The notes beneath the pieces were generated by a model. It ran no database searches and was not told the DNA's origin. It was given only the letters and a program-made list of their open reading frames with translations. A DNA stretch of 64,000 bases from Pseudomonas wenzhouensis. Lineage in GTDB: Bacteria; Pseudomonadota; Gammaproteobacteria; Pseudomonadales; Pseudomonadaceae. A program made the translations under genes and the position numbers. Positions 8,994-18,475 of the stretch are shown here, piece after piece; the first letter of the stretch is position 1, and the number at the start of each line of letters is the position of its first letter. The DNA lies in contig NZ_CP072610.1 of the NCBI RefSeq assembly GCF_021029445.1, positions 1,488,001-1,552,000 on the forward strand, in the 5' to 3' direction.

Positions 8994-10316
8994 TTAATTT
9001 TCAGCAGAGCTCTCGTACTCGATTACTGCGTAGTCTTCCTTGAGAGTGATAAAGATTTGTCTGATTAACTGTGGCTGAGTTTGTTTGTCATCTGTGTGTT
9101 GGAGAGATTGAGCGTATGCGCGATGGAATTGGTCTGTAAATGCATATAGTCCGGAGTTGCTGTCGTGTCTCAGGATTGAGCCGTACTCTGGGTCTACCAA
9201 TTTGGCTAGGTGAGACTTTAAGATTTGATCTGTGTAAGTCGGTTCATTTTCTTTGATTCTTTTGAGTAAGTTGAACCTGGCAAGGCCTCTTTCTGGTGCC
9301 AGTGATAGCGCTTTGATGATAAGTGTAGAGCTATCAAACTTTGTGCTTCTTCTGATTTTCAATGCTTTGTCAAAAGAGTTTTTTAAGGAGTCTGATGCGC
9401 TTCTAATGTATTTTTCGACTGCGTTGTCGAAGTTTTCATCATCTATTGCGGTTTGGGTGCTTTGTTTGTATTTTATGTTTGCACTAATGCACATGTTAAG
9501 GCAGAGTCTGTGGCATATTGATGCTATGCCGCATGCGTACTTAACCACCTTCCGTTTTGCGCTTGGGGTGAATCTTATATTAAGAAGTTGCTCGCCTTTA
9601 GTGATGATGGAGAAGAGTTCTTCTTCGGTCATCAGTGGGACAGCAATTTCTGCCACTCTCTCTTTCATTTCCTTGTCGTAGTCAACGACTTGACGTGCAG
9701 TGTCCACGGCTCCGAGGCAAACGATTTTTACGGTTGGATACTCGTATGCTAGATCCATGAATACTTTCAGAAGCTGAGAAAGCTTTTCCTTTTCTGCTGC
9801 TTCGATTTTGTGGAAGTCTTCTATTACCCAGCATTGCCCCGAGTTTCCGATTAGCCTACCCAGCGCCTGAGGGGTAAGTTGTGGAGGTAGAACTCTCTTT
9901 TCTGTAGCGCTGATGGCCTTGGTTTTAGCTGCTTCAAGCGAGGATTTAATGGATGAGTATGAGGCAGCAATATTTGCCTTCACGCTTTCGCTTGTTGAAT
10001 TTGAGCGATCAGACTCATAAAAGGGTGCTAATTGATCAAATGCCTCTGTAAGGATTTGCTCGAAGGTCATTCCCTTCATGCATCTGGTTGTAATGTGGTG
10101 GGAGTAAATCTGTCCTAACTTGTTGGTGAGTAGCGTAGTTTTTCCGCTACCAGTATGCCCATACACAACTACCTGTGTTCCTGGCGTCTCTAGAGCATCG
10201 ACTAGGTCGTTATTGACAATGTCCCGGTCAATGAACGTAAGCTTGGCTGGTTGGGTTGGGGTAAATACATTGTGGACAGTGTATGGGCCAGTGTCCTGAC
10301 CAAGAAACTCAATCAT
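8994..10316 (-). CDS. Orphan AAA+ / P-loop ATPase, AT-rich accessory gene
   Basis: A 440-residue protein. The Walker A motif GHTGSGKT is at residues 53-60 and a Walker B-like strand CWVIEDFH at 162-169. A sensor-1-like strand IVCLGAVDTA is at 198-207, with basic residues (R208, R220) that could act as an arginine finger. The C-terminal half (about 330-430) looks helical and may be a winged-helix or lid region. The layout resembles ORC/Cdc6-like or TniB/ExeA-like ATPases. Base composition and codon use (many AT-ending codons) differ sharply from the flanking genes, which points to horizontal acquisition. It is a single gene between the IS66 pile and nrdB, with GGAG before the ATG. No partner nuclease, membrane or toxin gene is visible. 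The function is unknown; a defence or transposition-accessory role is only a possibility. Confidence 0.75.
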   Translation of the reverse strand: MIEFLGQDTGPYTVHNVFTPTQPAKLTFIDRDIVNNDLVDALETPGTQVVVYGHTGSGKTTLLTNKLGQIYSHHITTRCMKGMTFEQILTEAFDQLAPFYESDRSNSTSESVKANIAASYSSIKSSLEAAKTKAISATEKRVLPPQLTPQALGRLIGNSGQCWVIEDFHKIEAAEKEKLSQLLKVFMDLAYEYPTVKIVCLGAVDTARQVVDYDKEMKERVAEIAVPLMTEEELFSIITKGEQLLNIRFTPSAKRKVVKYACGIASICHRLCLNMCISANIKYKQSTQTAIDDENFDNAVEKYIRSASDSLKNSFDKALKIRRSTKFDSSTLIIKALSLAPERGLARFNLLKRIKENEPTYTDQILKSHLAKLVDPEYGSILRHDSNSGLYAFTDQFHRAYAQSLQHTDDKQTQPQLIRQIFITLKEDYAVIEYESSAEN

Positions 10317-10386
10317 CCTGTCTCCAAGCTGCTCCCCCTTCTGAGGAGCAGCTACATCGTGGACGTTTTAATGTGTTGAACCCAAC

Positions 10387-11637
10387 TCAATCCCAGCTCA
10401 ACGCCCCACCAGTCTGATACTCGATCACTCGGGTCTCGAAGAAGTTCTTCTCCTTCTTCAGGTCCATGATCTCGCTCATCCATGGGAAGGGGTTGGTGGT
10501 GCCCGGGTACTCTTCCTTCAGGCCGATCTGGGTCAGGCGGCGGTTGGCGATGAATTTGAGGTAGTCCTCCATCATCGCGGCGTTCATGCCCAGTACGCCG
10601 CGCGGCATGGTGTCACGCGCGTATTCGATCTCCAGCTGGGTGCCCTGCAGGATCATCTGGGTCGCTTCGTCCTTCATCTGGGCGTCCCACAGGTGCGGGT
10701 TCTCGATCTTGATCTGGTTGATCACGTCGATGCCGAAGTTCAGGTGCATGGACTCGTCACGCAGGATGTACTGGAACTGCTCGGCGGTGCCGGTCATCTT
10801 GTTGCGGCGGCCCATGGAGAGGATCTGGGTGAAGCCGCAATAGAAGAAGATGCCTTCTAGTACGCAGTAGTAGGCGATCAGGTTGCGCAGGAACTGGCGG
10901 TCGGTTTCCGGGGTGCCGGTCTGGAACTTGGGGTCGGAGATCGAGCGGGTGTACTTCAGGCCCCAGGAGGCCTTCTTCGCGACGCTCGGGATCTCGTGGT
11001 ACATGTTGAAGATCTCGCCTTCATCCATGCCCAGCGATTCGATGCAGTACTGATAGGCGTGGGTGTGGATCGCTTCCTCGAAGGCCTGGCGCAGGATGTA
11101 CTGGCGGCACTCGGGGTTGGTGATCAGGCGGTACACGGCCAGCACCAGGTTGTTGGCCACCAGGCTGTCGGCGGTGGAGAAGAAGCCGAGGTTGCGCATG
11201 ACGATGCGGCGCTCGTCTTCGGTGAGGCCGTCAGCGCTCTTCCACAGGGCGATGTCGGCGTTCATGTTCACTTCCTGCGGCATCCAGTGGTTGGCGCAAC
11301 CATCCAGATACTTCTGCCAGGCCCAGTCGTACTTGAAGGGGACGAGCTGGTTGAGGTCGGCGCGGGCGTTGATCATCTGCTTGTCGCCGACCTGTACGCG
11401 CGCAGCGGCGCCTTCGAGGTCGTCCAGGCCTTCCTGGATGTCGAGGTCGTTCAGGGCTTTCTTGGCGCGGGCGACGGCGTCGGAGTCGTTGGCGTCGACG
11501 GCGCGCGCCTGCTCGACCGAGCCGGCAGCTTCGCTGTCGAGCTTGTCGAAGTGGGTGCCGGCGTTTTGTACGTTGGCGTTTTGTGCGACGGCTGCTTCTG
11601 CACCGTCTTCCTTATCGAATTCATCCCAGCTCAGCAT
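10387..11637 (-). CDS. nrdB: Ribonucleoside-diphosphate reductase class Ia, beta subunit NrdB
   Basis: A 416-residue small subunit that carries the diiron-tyrosyl radical cofactor used by NrdA to make dNDPs. Metal-ligand motifs are visible: [19 protein letters not shown] and DESMHLNFG. The C-terminal tail binds NrdA. The N-terminal 70 residues are an acidic, low-complexity extension ([19 protein letters not shown]) common in Pseudomonas. The start at 11637 is set by AGGAG about 7 bases upstream. It lies downstream of nrdA in the same direction, but 509 bp away and separated by repeats, so it may have its own promoter. Confidence 0.97.
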   Translation of the reverse strand: MLSWDEFDKEDGAEAAVAQNANVQNAGTHFDKLDSEAAGSVEQARAVDANDSDAVARAKKALNDLDIQEGLDDLEGAAARVQVGDKQMINARADLNQLVPFKYDWAWQKYLDGCANHWMPQEVNMNADIALWKSADGLTEDERRIVMRNLGFFSTADSLVANNLVLAVYRLITNPECRQYILRQAFEEAIHTHAYQYCIESLGMDEGEIFNMYHEIPSVAKKASWGLKYTRSISDPKFQTGTPETDRQFLRNLIAYYCVLEGIFFYCGFTQILSMGRRNKMTGTAEQFQYILRDESMHLNFGIDVINQIKIENPHLWDAQMKDEATQMILQGTQLEIEYARDTMPRGVLGMNAAMMEDYLKFIANRRLTQIGLKEEYPGTTNPFPWMSEIMDLKKEKNFFETRVIEYQTGGALSWD

Positions 11638-12146
11638 GGCTTGGCTCCTGCGTGAGGGCCGGTGAATAAACCGGCCTGTATGGATATACAGATAATTTGA
11701 GTAATTATGTTCCGTTGCGTAATGCGCGCAAGGGTAAAACGGGTACCGCTGGTCAGTAGGCGGTGGTTTGCCGGTTGACCGTTGCCCTTCGACCCGGAGG
11801 AGGAGGGGCGGGAATTTGGTGGGGAGGGGTGGCCCTGTAGGAGCGGATTTATCCACGAATTTCACGGCTGAAGCCGCTCCTACGAAAAGCCTTGCCCTCT
11901 CCCTAGCCCTCGGTTCGGGTTTCCTGCTTCACCCTACCTCCTGCATCCCTGCAGTCGTCTCCCGCAAGCGGGAGAGGGGACTGATCTGCGTGTTGCTCTA
12001 GCTTTTCATCCAACTTTCGAGCGTGCAGCTGAGCGAGTGAGCGCTAGGCGCCTGGTAGGTCGGAGGCCCTGAGCGTACTTCAGTACGTGATGGGGGCCGG
12101 CCTACCGGGCAACGACGCGGGCGCCGCTCAGATCCACGCGAAAGCC
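11638..12146. other. nrdA-nrdB intergenic region with repeats
   Basis: No gene is seen. It contains a hairpin repeat at 11836-11886 (GTAGGAGCGGATTTATCC ... GCCGCTCCTAC), a TCTCCCGCAAGCGGGAGA hairpin near 11956-11973, and a long imperfect palindrome at about 12049-12108 (GGTAGG ... GCGTACTTCAGTACG ... CCTACC). The last lies just after the nrdA stop and could end or attenuate the nrdA transcript. Confidence 0.6.
11836..11886. repeat. GTAGGAGCGG / CCGCTCCTAC palindromic repeat
   Basis: Inverted ends TGTAGGAGCGG and CCGCTCCTACG enclose ATTTATCCACGAATTTCACGG. This is a widespread Pseudomonas intergenic repeat form. A degenerate single arm (GGGGCTCCTAC) also occurs near 43487. Confidence 0.75.
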
Positions 12147-15053
12147 TTATTGGCAAGCCTCGCAGTCGGGTTCGTCGATTGCACAGGCCTTTGGTACTGG
12201 CGCCGGGACCGGAGCTGCCTGCTGGGCAGGAGCCTGGGCCTTGGCCGAGAAGCCTTCGTCGCCACCGGCGGATACAGCATTGAGCTTGCCGGTGTTGATG
12301 GTGGACTTCTCGGTGCTGGTAGCGGCCAGGGCACGGAGGTAGTAGGTGGTTTTCAGGCCACGGTACCAGGCCATGCGGTAAGTCACGTCCAGCTTCTTGC
12401 CCGAGGCGCCGGCGATGTACAGGTTCAGCGACTGAGCCTGGTCGATCCACTTCTGGCGACGGCTGGCGGCGTCGACGATCCACTTGGTTTCCACTTCGAA
12501 CGCGGTGGCGTACAGGTCTTTCAGGTCCTGCGGGATGCGCTCGATCTGCTGCACGGAACCGTCGTAGTACTTCAGGTCGTTGACCATGACCGGGTCCCAC
12601 AGGCCGCGGTTTTTCAGGTCGCGCACCAGGTAGGGGTTGATCACGGTGAATTCGCCGGAAAGGTTCGATTTCACGTACAGGTTCTGGTAGGTCGGCTCGA
12701 TGGACTGCGACACGCCAATGATGTTGGAGATGGTCGCGGTTGGCGCGATGGCCATGATGTTCGAGTTACGAATACCTTTTTTCACGCGCTCGCGGATCGG
12801 TGCCCAGTCCAGCGATTCGGACAGGTCGACGTCGATGTACTTCTGGCCACGGGCTTCGATCAGCAGTTGCTGCGAGTCCAGCGGCAGGATGCCCTTGCTC
12901 CACAGCGAGCCTTCGAAGGTGCTGTAGCTGCCGCGCTCTTCGGCCAGGTCACAGGAGGCCTGGATGGCGTAGTAGCTGATGGCTTCCATCGACTTGTCGG
13001 CGAACTCGACGGCGGCGTCGGAGCCGTAGGCGATGTGTTGCAGGTACAGGGCGTCCTGGAAGCCCATCAGGCCGAGGCCGACCGGACGGTGCTTGAGGTT
13101 GGAGTTACGCGCCTGATCCACGCTGTAGTAGTTGATGTCGATGACGTTATCGAGCATGCGCACAGCGGTCTTCACGGTGCGGCCGAGTTTCTCGATGTCC
13201 AGCTTGCCGTCGACGATGTGGTTGACTAGGTTGACCGAACCCAGGTTGCAGACAGCGATCTCGTCCTTGTTGGTGTTCAGGGTGATCTCGGTGCACAGGT
13301 TGGAGCTGTGAACCACGCCCACGTGCTGCTGCGGGCTGCGCAGGTTGCACGGGTCCTTGAAGGTCAGCCACGGGTGGCCGGTCTCGAACAGCATCGAGAG
13401 CATCTTGCGCCACAGGTCTTTGGCCTGGATGGTCTTGTACAGCTTGATCTTGCCGTACTCGATCAGGGCTTCGTAGTACTCGTAGCGCTCTTCGAAGGCC
13501 TTGCCGGTCAGGTCGTGCAGATCCGGCACTTCGCTCGGGCTGAACAGGGTCCACTTGCCGTCTTCGAAGACGCGCTTCATGAACAGGTCCGGAATCCAGT
13601 TGGCGGTGTTCATATCGTGGGTACGACGACGGTCGTCACCGGTGTTCTTGCGCAGCTCGAGGAATTCCTCGATGTCCATGTGCCAGGTTTCCAGGTAGGC
13701 GCAGACCGCGCCCTTGCGCTTGCCGCCCTGGTTGACCGCCACGGCGGTGTCGTTGACCACCTTGAGGAAGGGGACGACGCCCTGGGATTTGCCGTTGGTG
13801 CCCTTGATGTAGGAGCCCAGCGCGCGCACCGGGGTCCAGTCATTGCCCAGACCGCCGGCGAATTTGCTCAGCATGGCGTTGTCGTGGATGGCGCCGTAGA
13901 TGCCCGACAGGTCGTCCGGCACGGTGGTCAGGTAGCAGGAGGATAGCTGCGGACGCAGGGTGCCGGCGTTGAACAGGGTCGGGGTGGACGCCATGTAGTC
14001 GAACGAGGACAGCAGGTTGTAGAACTCGATGGCGCGCTCTTCGCGGTTCTTCGGCTCTTCGATGGCCAGGCCCATGGCCACGCGCATGAAGAACACCTGC
14101 GGCAGTTCGAAGCGGATGCCGTCCTTGTGGATGAAGTAGCGGTCGTACAGGGTCTGCAGGCCCAGGTAGGTGAACTGCTGGTCGCGCTCGTGGTTGATCG
14201 CGGCGCCCAGTTTCTCCAGGTCGAAGGTCTTCAGCTTGGCGTCCAGCAGCTCGAACTCCACGCCTTTTTCGACATAGGCGGGCAGGGCCTTGGCGTACAG
14301 CTCGGCCATCTCGTGGTGGGTGGCGCTGGCGGTGATGTTGAGGAAGCTCAGGGCCTCGGCGCGGATGTTGTCCATCAGCAGGCGGGCGGTGACGTAGCTG
14401 TAGTTCGGCTCACGCTCGACCAGGGTACGGGCGGTCATCACCAGGGCGGTGTTGACGTCCTTCTCGGCCACGCCGTCGTAGAGGTTCTTCAGGGTTTCGC
14501 GCTCGATCAGGGCGCTGTCGACCTCGGCCAGGCCTTCGCAGGCTTCCTTGATGATGGTCTGCAGGCGGCCCATGTCCAGCGGCTGCAGTTCACCGCCAGC
14601 GGTGGTGATGCGGATGCTCGGGTGCGGCTGGGCGATGTCGCTGCCGGCACTGGCCTTGCGCTTGTTGGCCTGGGCTTCACGGTAGATCACGTAGTCGCGG
14701 GCAACCTTCTGCTCGCCGGCACGCATCAGGGCCAGTTCGACCTGGTCCTGGATCTCTTCGATATGAATGGTGCCGCCGGACGGCATGCGACGCTTGAAGG
14801 TGGCGGTGACCTGCTCGGTCAGGCGCGCGACGGTGTCGTGGATGCGCGACGAAGCGGCGGCGGTGCCGCCTTCTACTGCGAGGAAGGCCTTGGTGATGGC
14901 GACGGTGATCTTGTCATCGGTATAGGGGACGACAGTGCCGTTGCGCTTGATCACTCGCAGTTGGCCGGGGGCGGTGGCAGCTAGATCCTGGGCGGATTCA
15001 GCGGCCTGCGGTGCCACGGCCTGCGGGTTCTCGCGAGTAGTGTCGGTGTGCAT
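12147..15053 (-). CDS. nrdA: Ribonucleoside-diphosphate reductase class Ia, alpha subunit NrdA
   Basis: A 968-residue catalytic subunit with the active and allosteric sites for dNTP synthesis. The N-terminus has tandem ATP-cone regions: RVIKRNGTVVPYTDDKI at about 55-75 and a second around PLDMGRLQTIIKEACEGL. The catalytic core includes the NLCTEITLNT and RNSNIMAIAPTATISNIIG segments. It ends in the redox-active Cys pair of CAIDEPDCEACQ. The start at 15053 (MHTDTTRENP) is chosen over upstream in-frame codons because GGAG lies 8 bases before it. Upstream is a 760-bp region with NrdR-like boxes. The length fits Pseudomonas NrdA, which is longer than the E. coli enzyme because of the extra cone. 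Confidence 0.97.
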   Translation of the reverse strand: MHTDTTRENPQAVAPQAAESAQDLAATAPGQLRVIKRNGTVVPYTDDKITVAITKAFLAVEGGTAAASSRIHDTVARLTEQVTATFKRRMPSGGTIHIEEIQDQVELALMRAGEQKVARDYVIYREAQANKRKASAGSDIAQPHPSIRITTAGGELQPLDMGRLQTIIKEACEGLAEVDSALIERETLKNLYDGVAEKDVNTALVMTARTLVEREPNYSYVTARLLMDNIRAEALSFLNITASATHHEMAELYAKALPAYVEKGVEFELLDAKLKTFDLEKLGAAINHERDQQFTYLGLQTLYDRYFIHKDGIRFELPQVFFMRVAMGLAIEEPKNREERAIEFYNLLSSFDYMASTPTLFNAGTLRPQLSSCYLTTVPDDLSGIYGAIHDNAMLSKFAGGLGNDWTPVRALGSYIKGTNGKSQGVVPFLKVVNDTAVAVNQGGKRKGAVCAYLETWHMDIEEFLELRKNTGDDRRRTHDMNTANWIPDLFMKRVFEDGKWTLFSPSEVPDLHDLTGKAFEERYEYYEALIEYGKIKLYKTIQAKDLWRKMLSMLFETGHPWLTFKDPCNLRSPQQHVGVVHSSNLCTEITLNTNKDEIAVCNLGSVNLVNHIVDGKLDIEKLGRTVKTAVRMLDNVIDINYYSVDQARNSNLKHRPVGLGLMGFQDALYLQHIAYGSDAAVEFADKSMEAISYYAIQASCDLAEERGSYSTFEGSLWSKGILPLDSQQLLIEARGQKYIDVDLSESLDWAPIRERVKKGIRNSNIMAIAPTATISNIIGVSQSIEPTYQNLYVKSNLSGEFTVINPYLVRDLKNRGLWDPVMVNDLKYYDGSVQQIERIPQDLKDLYATAFEVETKWIVDAASRRQKWIDQAQSLNLYIAGASGKKLDVTYRMAWYRGLKTTYYLRALAATSTEKSTINTGKLNAVSAGGDEGFSAKAQAPAQQAAPVPAPVPKACAIDEPDCEACQ

Positions 15054-15251
15054 GGAGATCTCCGTGTTCTGTAATTTTAGGTGGGACGACACGCGTGCTT
15101 GTCGTGCTCTGTCCGCCATTCATTCCATCAACAACTCGGGCCGTGCGCGGCAGCGACGCCGGGTACGGGGTGTTGCAAGAGCGGGCAGGGTGGGCACGAC
15201 TTCAAGTGCCGTCCTGGCGCATCAGTCACAGCGGGGCATTACCACACCCCG

Positions 15252-15269
15252 CCTACTACATATAGTGGT
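15252..15269 (-). promoter_or_regulatory. NrdR box-like palindrome before nrdA
   Basis: On the nrdA strand this reads CCACTATATGTAGTAGG, close to the NrdR consensus ACAC-ATATAT-GTGT form. It lies about 200 bp upstream of the nrdA start and includes a TATATG that could serve as a -10. NrdR is known to repress ribonucleotide reductase genes. The match is by eye. Confidence 0.6.
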
Positions 15270-15530
15270 CGACTGGCGGATAAGACCGCTGTCTGACCGG
15301 CTTACGCGCAACGTCGGGCGTTGCCGCGTGGTTGTGACCCAAGGCAGGCCTGGATCAGGTCGAAACCTTTGGCCGGAGCCTCTGAAAGACCCTGTGGAAA
15401 GGACTTGCACGATTGGCTCTGGTAGTGTCCGGTTTTTAGCTTTGACCCAATATCTGGTGGGTGCCGTGCGATGGGGGTACAAGATAGTGCGCTGTTGGAG
15501 GCATTGCAAGGCGCCGGAAGAAGAACAACC

Positions 15531-15539
15531 TGTGGATAA
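15531..15539 (-). promoter_or_regulatory. Perfect DnaA box upstream of nrdA
   Basis: TGTGGATAA on the + strand is an exact TTATCCACA on the nrdA strand, about 480 bp before nrdA. DnaA control of nrdAB is known in E. coli. A single 9-mer can occur by chance, so confidence is moderate. Confidence 0.4.
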
Positions 15540-15671
15540 GGTGTGGGCGTCTTGTGGGTGTGAACAGCGTAGCCCGCATGGTCTCTGGCTCTGGCGGCTA
15601 ATGACCGTTCGTCGCCCCTGGAGGAAGGATTTCCGCGAGTTGGCGAAGCTGTTTGGCGGTGCACAGACTAC

Positions 15672-15685
15672 CACTATATATAGTG
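15672..15685. promoter_or_regulatory. Perfect 14-bp NrdR box-like palindrome
   Basis: CACTATATATAGTG is a perfect palindrome that fits the NrdR recognition sequence better than the box nearer nrdA. It lies 619 bp upstream of nrdA and 132 bp upstream of the rstA-like start, so which gene it controls is open. Confidence 0.6.
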
Positions 15686-15816
15686 CTTTTGGCATGTGCT
15701 GTGCTTGACCCGCGGGTGCGCTGCAGCTACGGGTTTGCTGCTCGCGCCAAGCGCCTGTCCCCCCTAGAATGACGGCCGTGTTTGCGGTGCTTGCCGGTAG
15801 GCAGAGAGGAGAGGGC

Positions 15817-16572
15817 GTGGAACAAGAAGGGTGGCAGATTCTGATCGTCGAGGATGACCAGCGCCTGGCGCAGTTGACCCGCGAGTATCTTGAAGGCAAT
15901 GGCCTGCGTGTGGCCATCGAGGCCGACGGTGCCCGTGCGGCGGCGCGGATTCTCGCCGAGCAGCCGGATCTGGTGATACTCGACCTGATGCTGCCGGGCG
16001 AGGATGGCCTGAGCATTTGCCGCAAGGTGCGCAGCGGTTACAAGGGGCCGATTCTCATGCTCACCGCGCGTACCGACGACATGGATCAGGTGCTGGGCCT
16101 GGAGATGGGCGCTGATGATTACGTGTGCAAGCCGGTGCGCCCGCGTGTGCTGCTGGCGCGTATTCGTGCATTGTTGCGCCGGCGTGAGGGCAGCGAAAGC
16201 GAGCGCGATGAAGGTCAGCCGCGTCGCTTGCAATTTGGCCCGCTGGTCATCGACAGCGCCATGCGTGAGGCCTGGCTGGGTGAGCAGGGCATCGAACTGA
16301 CCAGTGCCGAATTCGACCTGCTGTGGCTGCTGGCGGCCAATGCCGGGCGCATCCTCTCGCGCGAGGAGATCTTCAATTCCCTGCGCGGCATCGAATACGA
16401 CGGTCAGGACCGCTCCATCGATGTGCGCATCTCGCGTATCCGCCCGAAGATCGGTGATGACCCGATGCATCCACGGCTGATCAAGACGGTGCGCAGCAAG
16501 GGCTATCTGTTCGTCGCCGAAGCCGCCGAAGCCTTGCCGGCGGGTGATGCAGCGCCGAGCCTGGGCGGTTGA
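15817..16572 (+). CDS. rstA: RstA-like OmpR-family response regulator
   Basis: A 251-residue two-domain regulator. The receiver domain (about 5-120) has the acidic pair in ILIVEDD and the phosphoacceptor Asp in LVILDLMLPGEDG. The switch region is MLTAR, and the conserved Lys lies in YVCKPV. A C-terminal winged helix (about 145-240) ends TVRSKGYLFV. The segment LRGIEYDGQDRSIDVRIS closely matches E. coli RstA. The GTG at 15817 is preferred because AGGAG precedes it by 7 bases; the ATG at 15769 lacks one. It is followed by its sensor kinase after 10 bp. The regulon is unknown. Confidence 0.88.
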   Translation: MEQEGWQILIVEDDQRLAQLTREYLEGNGLRVAIEADGARAAARILAEQPDLVILDLMLPGEDGLSICRKVRSGYKGPILMLTARTDDMDQVLGLEMGADDYVCKPVRPRVLLARIRALLRRREGSESERDEGQPRRLQFGPLVIDSAMREAWLGEQGIELTSAEFDLLWLLAANAGRILSREEIFNSLRGIEYDGQDRSIDVRISRIRPKIGDDPMHPRLIKTVRSKGYLFVAEAAEALPAGDAAPSLGG

Positions 16573-16582
16573 TGCGGCGGCC

Positions 16583-18190
16583 ATGAACTCGATCTTCCTG
16601 CGTATCTATGGCGGCATGCTCGCCGCGCTGGTGCTGGTGGCGTTGCTGGGCGTCGGTACCTTGCACCTGGTCAACGAGGTGCGCGGTGATCAATACCGCG
16701 AAGGCCTGGCGCGCGGCACCTTCCGCCTGATGGCCGACAACCTGCTGCCAATGACCGAGGTGGAGCGCAAGCGTGCCCTGGTGGTGTGGTCGCGCCTGCT
16801 CGGCATCCCTCTGGACCTGCAGGCGCTGAACGATGTGCCACTGGACAGCAGCGAGCGCAACAGCTTGCAGCGTGGTCATGTGCTGGTACAGCAGACCGGC
16901 CCGCATTCGGCCAAGGTCTACGCGCTGCTCGCCGGCAAGCAGCCGTTGCTGTTGACCGGCGAGATTCAGCAGATCAGCGAGCAGTTGGCGCGGGCGACCA
17001 ACTACCTGCTGATCGATGAGCTGGTGCGTTACCCGGTGCATGAGCAGCCACAACGCCTGGCTGAGCTGAAGGCGGCCAAGCAGTTCGGCTTCAACCTGCA
17101 ACTGCTGCGGCTGGAAGACGCCACCCTCGACCTCGACCAGCGTCGGCGCATCGACGAGGGCGATACGGTGATGGCGCTGGGCAAGGGTGGCGACTCCATT
17201 TACGTGTTCTCCGGCATCGTCGATACGCCCTGGGTGCTGGAAATCGGCCCGCTGTACCAGATGAACCCCTATCCGACGCAACTGCTGGTGCTGATCGGCG
17301 CGTTGGGGTTGAGCCTGATCGGCCTGATCGTCTACCTGCTGGTGCGTTCGCTGGAGCAGCGCCTGCGTGCCCTGGAAAGCGCCGCCACGCATATCGCCAG
17401 CGGTCGTCTGGATGCCCGCGTGCCGACGCGCGGCGCGGACTCGGTCGGGCGCCTGGCCAGCAGCTTCAATGCCATGGCTGAGCACCTGCAGACGTCCCTG
17501 AGCACGCAGCGCGAGCTGGTGCGTGCGGTGTCCCATGAACTGCGCACGCCGGTGGCGCGCCTGCGTTTCGGCCTGGAGATGATTGCCGACGCGCCGAACG
17601 AAAGTGCCCGGCGCAAGTACATGGACGGCATGGACAGCGATATTCAGGACCTCGACAAGTTGGTCGACGAGATGCTGACCTACGCGCGCCTGGAGCAGGG
17701 TTCGCCGGCGCTGAACTTCCAGCAGGTGGAACTCAAGGCGCTGATCGATCAGGTGATCGACGAGCTGGCGCCTCTGAGCAACAAGGTGCGCGTGGAATGT
17801 GGCGCGGTGCTCAGTGTGCAGGGGGATGGCGCCTGCTGGGTCGAGGCCGAGCCGCGCTACCTGCACCGCGCGTTGCAGAATCTGGTGAGCAACGCCATGC
17901 GCTACGCCGAGGGCAAGGTGCTGATCAGTTGTGAGGTGGGCTACAAGCGCTGCCGTATCGATGTCGAAGATGATGGGCCTGGAGTGCCGGAGGAGGCCTG
18001 GGAGCGTCTGTTCAGCCCTTTCCTGCGCCTTGATGACAGCCGCACGCGGGCCTCTGGTGGGCATGGCCTGGGACTGTCCATCGTGCGCCGCATCATTTAC
18101 TGGCATGGCGGGCGGGCGCAGATCAGCCGCAGCGACAGCCTGGGCGGTGCGCGTTTCAGTCTGGTGTGGCCGCGACAGCAGCGAGAGTAG
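16583..18190 (+). CDS. rstB: RstB-like membrane sensor histidine kinase
   Basis: A 535-residue kinase, partner of the upstream regulator. TM1 is at about 8-28 and a periplasmic sensor domain at about 30-225. TM2 is at about 233-253 (LLVLIGALGLSLIGLIVYLL), then a HAMP segment. The H-box AVSHELRTPVARLRF carries the phosphorylated His. The ATPase domain has an N-box-like segment NLVSNAMRYAEG and the G boxes DDGPGVPEEAW and GGHGLGLSIVRR. The start at 16583 places TM1 immediately at the N-terminus. The signal sensed is not evident. Confidence 0.88.
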   Translation: MNSIFLRIYGGMLAALVLVALLGVGTLHLVNEVRGDQYREGLARGTFRLMADNLLPMTEVERKRALVVWSRLLGIPLDLQALNDVPLDSSERNSLQRGHVLVQQTGPHSAKVYALLAGKQPLLLTGEIQQISEQLARATNYLLIDELVRYPVHEQPQRLAELKAAKQFGFNLQLLRLEDATLDLDQRRRIDEGDTVMALGKGGDSIYVFSGIVDTPWVLEIGPLYQMNPYPTQLLVLIGALGLSLIGLIVYLLVRSLEQRLRALESAATHIASGRLDARVPTRGADSVGRLASSFNAMAEHLQTSLSTQRELVRAVSHELRTPVARLRFGLEMIADAPNESARRKYMDGMDSDIQDLDKLVDEMLTYARLEQGSPALNFQQVELKALIDQVIDELAPLSNKVRVECGAVLSVQGDGACWVEAEPRYLHRALQNLVSNAMRYAEGKVLISCEVGYKRCRIDVEDDGPGVPEEAWERLFSPFLRLDDSRTRASGGHGLGLSIVRRIIYWHGGRAQISRSDSLGGARFSLVWPRQQRE

Positions 18191-18341
18191 GGCGCTATTG
18201 CGTGTTGGGCCCGGTGCGCACGGCGCACCCTACCGGCGAAGCGTGGGATATCGCGGCTTTGTAGGGTGCGCCGCGCGCACCGGCTTATCCATGTACGTCG
18301 GGGCGCTTGATCACATCGCCACGGCCACCAGGCTCAGCTCT

Positions 18342-18400
18342 GTAGCCCGGATGCAATCCGGGGCTGGCCGGCCAGCTGTTCCCGGATTTAATCCGGGCTA
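18342..18400. repeat. GTAGCCCGGAT / ATCCGGGCTA palindromic repeat
   Basis: Two inverted halves (GTAGCCCGGATGCAATCCGG and CCCGGATTTAATCCGGGCTA) lie within 18191-18475. That interval also has two copies of a second repeat, GTAGGGTGCGCCGCGCGCACC, at about 18261 and 18423. No gene is seen in the interval. Other members of the first family are at 33591, 55293, 62261 and 63678. Confidence 0.85.
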
Positions 18401-18475
18401 CGCCGCGACCGCCGCCTGCTTTGTAGGGTGCGCCGCGCGCACCGGGTTATCCACCTATGCCGGTGTGGTGCAGGG

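Larger units (their letters stand above)
15054..15816. other. Long nrdA-rstA divergent regulatory region without a gene
   Basis: The 763 bp between the divergent nrdA and rstA-like genes hold two NrdR-like palindromes and one DnaA box (listed separately). A weaker symmetric sequence, ACCCA..N8..TGGGT, is near 15446. No protein-coding pattern was seen on either strand. Confidence 0.6.

Noticed and set aside
2395..10386. Composite transposon carrying the AAA+ gene between IS66 copies
   Set aside because: All IS66 ends lie on one side of the gene, and each element is explained by its own target duplication; no IS copy flanks the other side.
12087..14984. Several long + strand frames opposite nrdA
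   Set aside because: The third-position GC bias of nrdA leaves the complementary frame open; the translations lack family motifs.
15817..18190. Treating the rstAB-like pair as part of the nrd system
   Set aside because: Only the distal NrdR-like palindrome hints at it; the proteins are ordinary two-component members.
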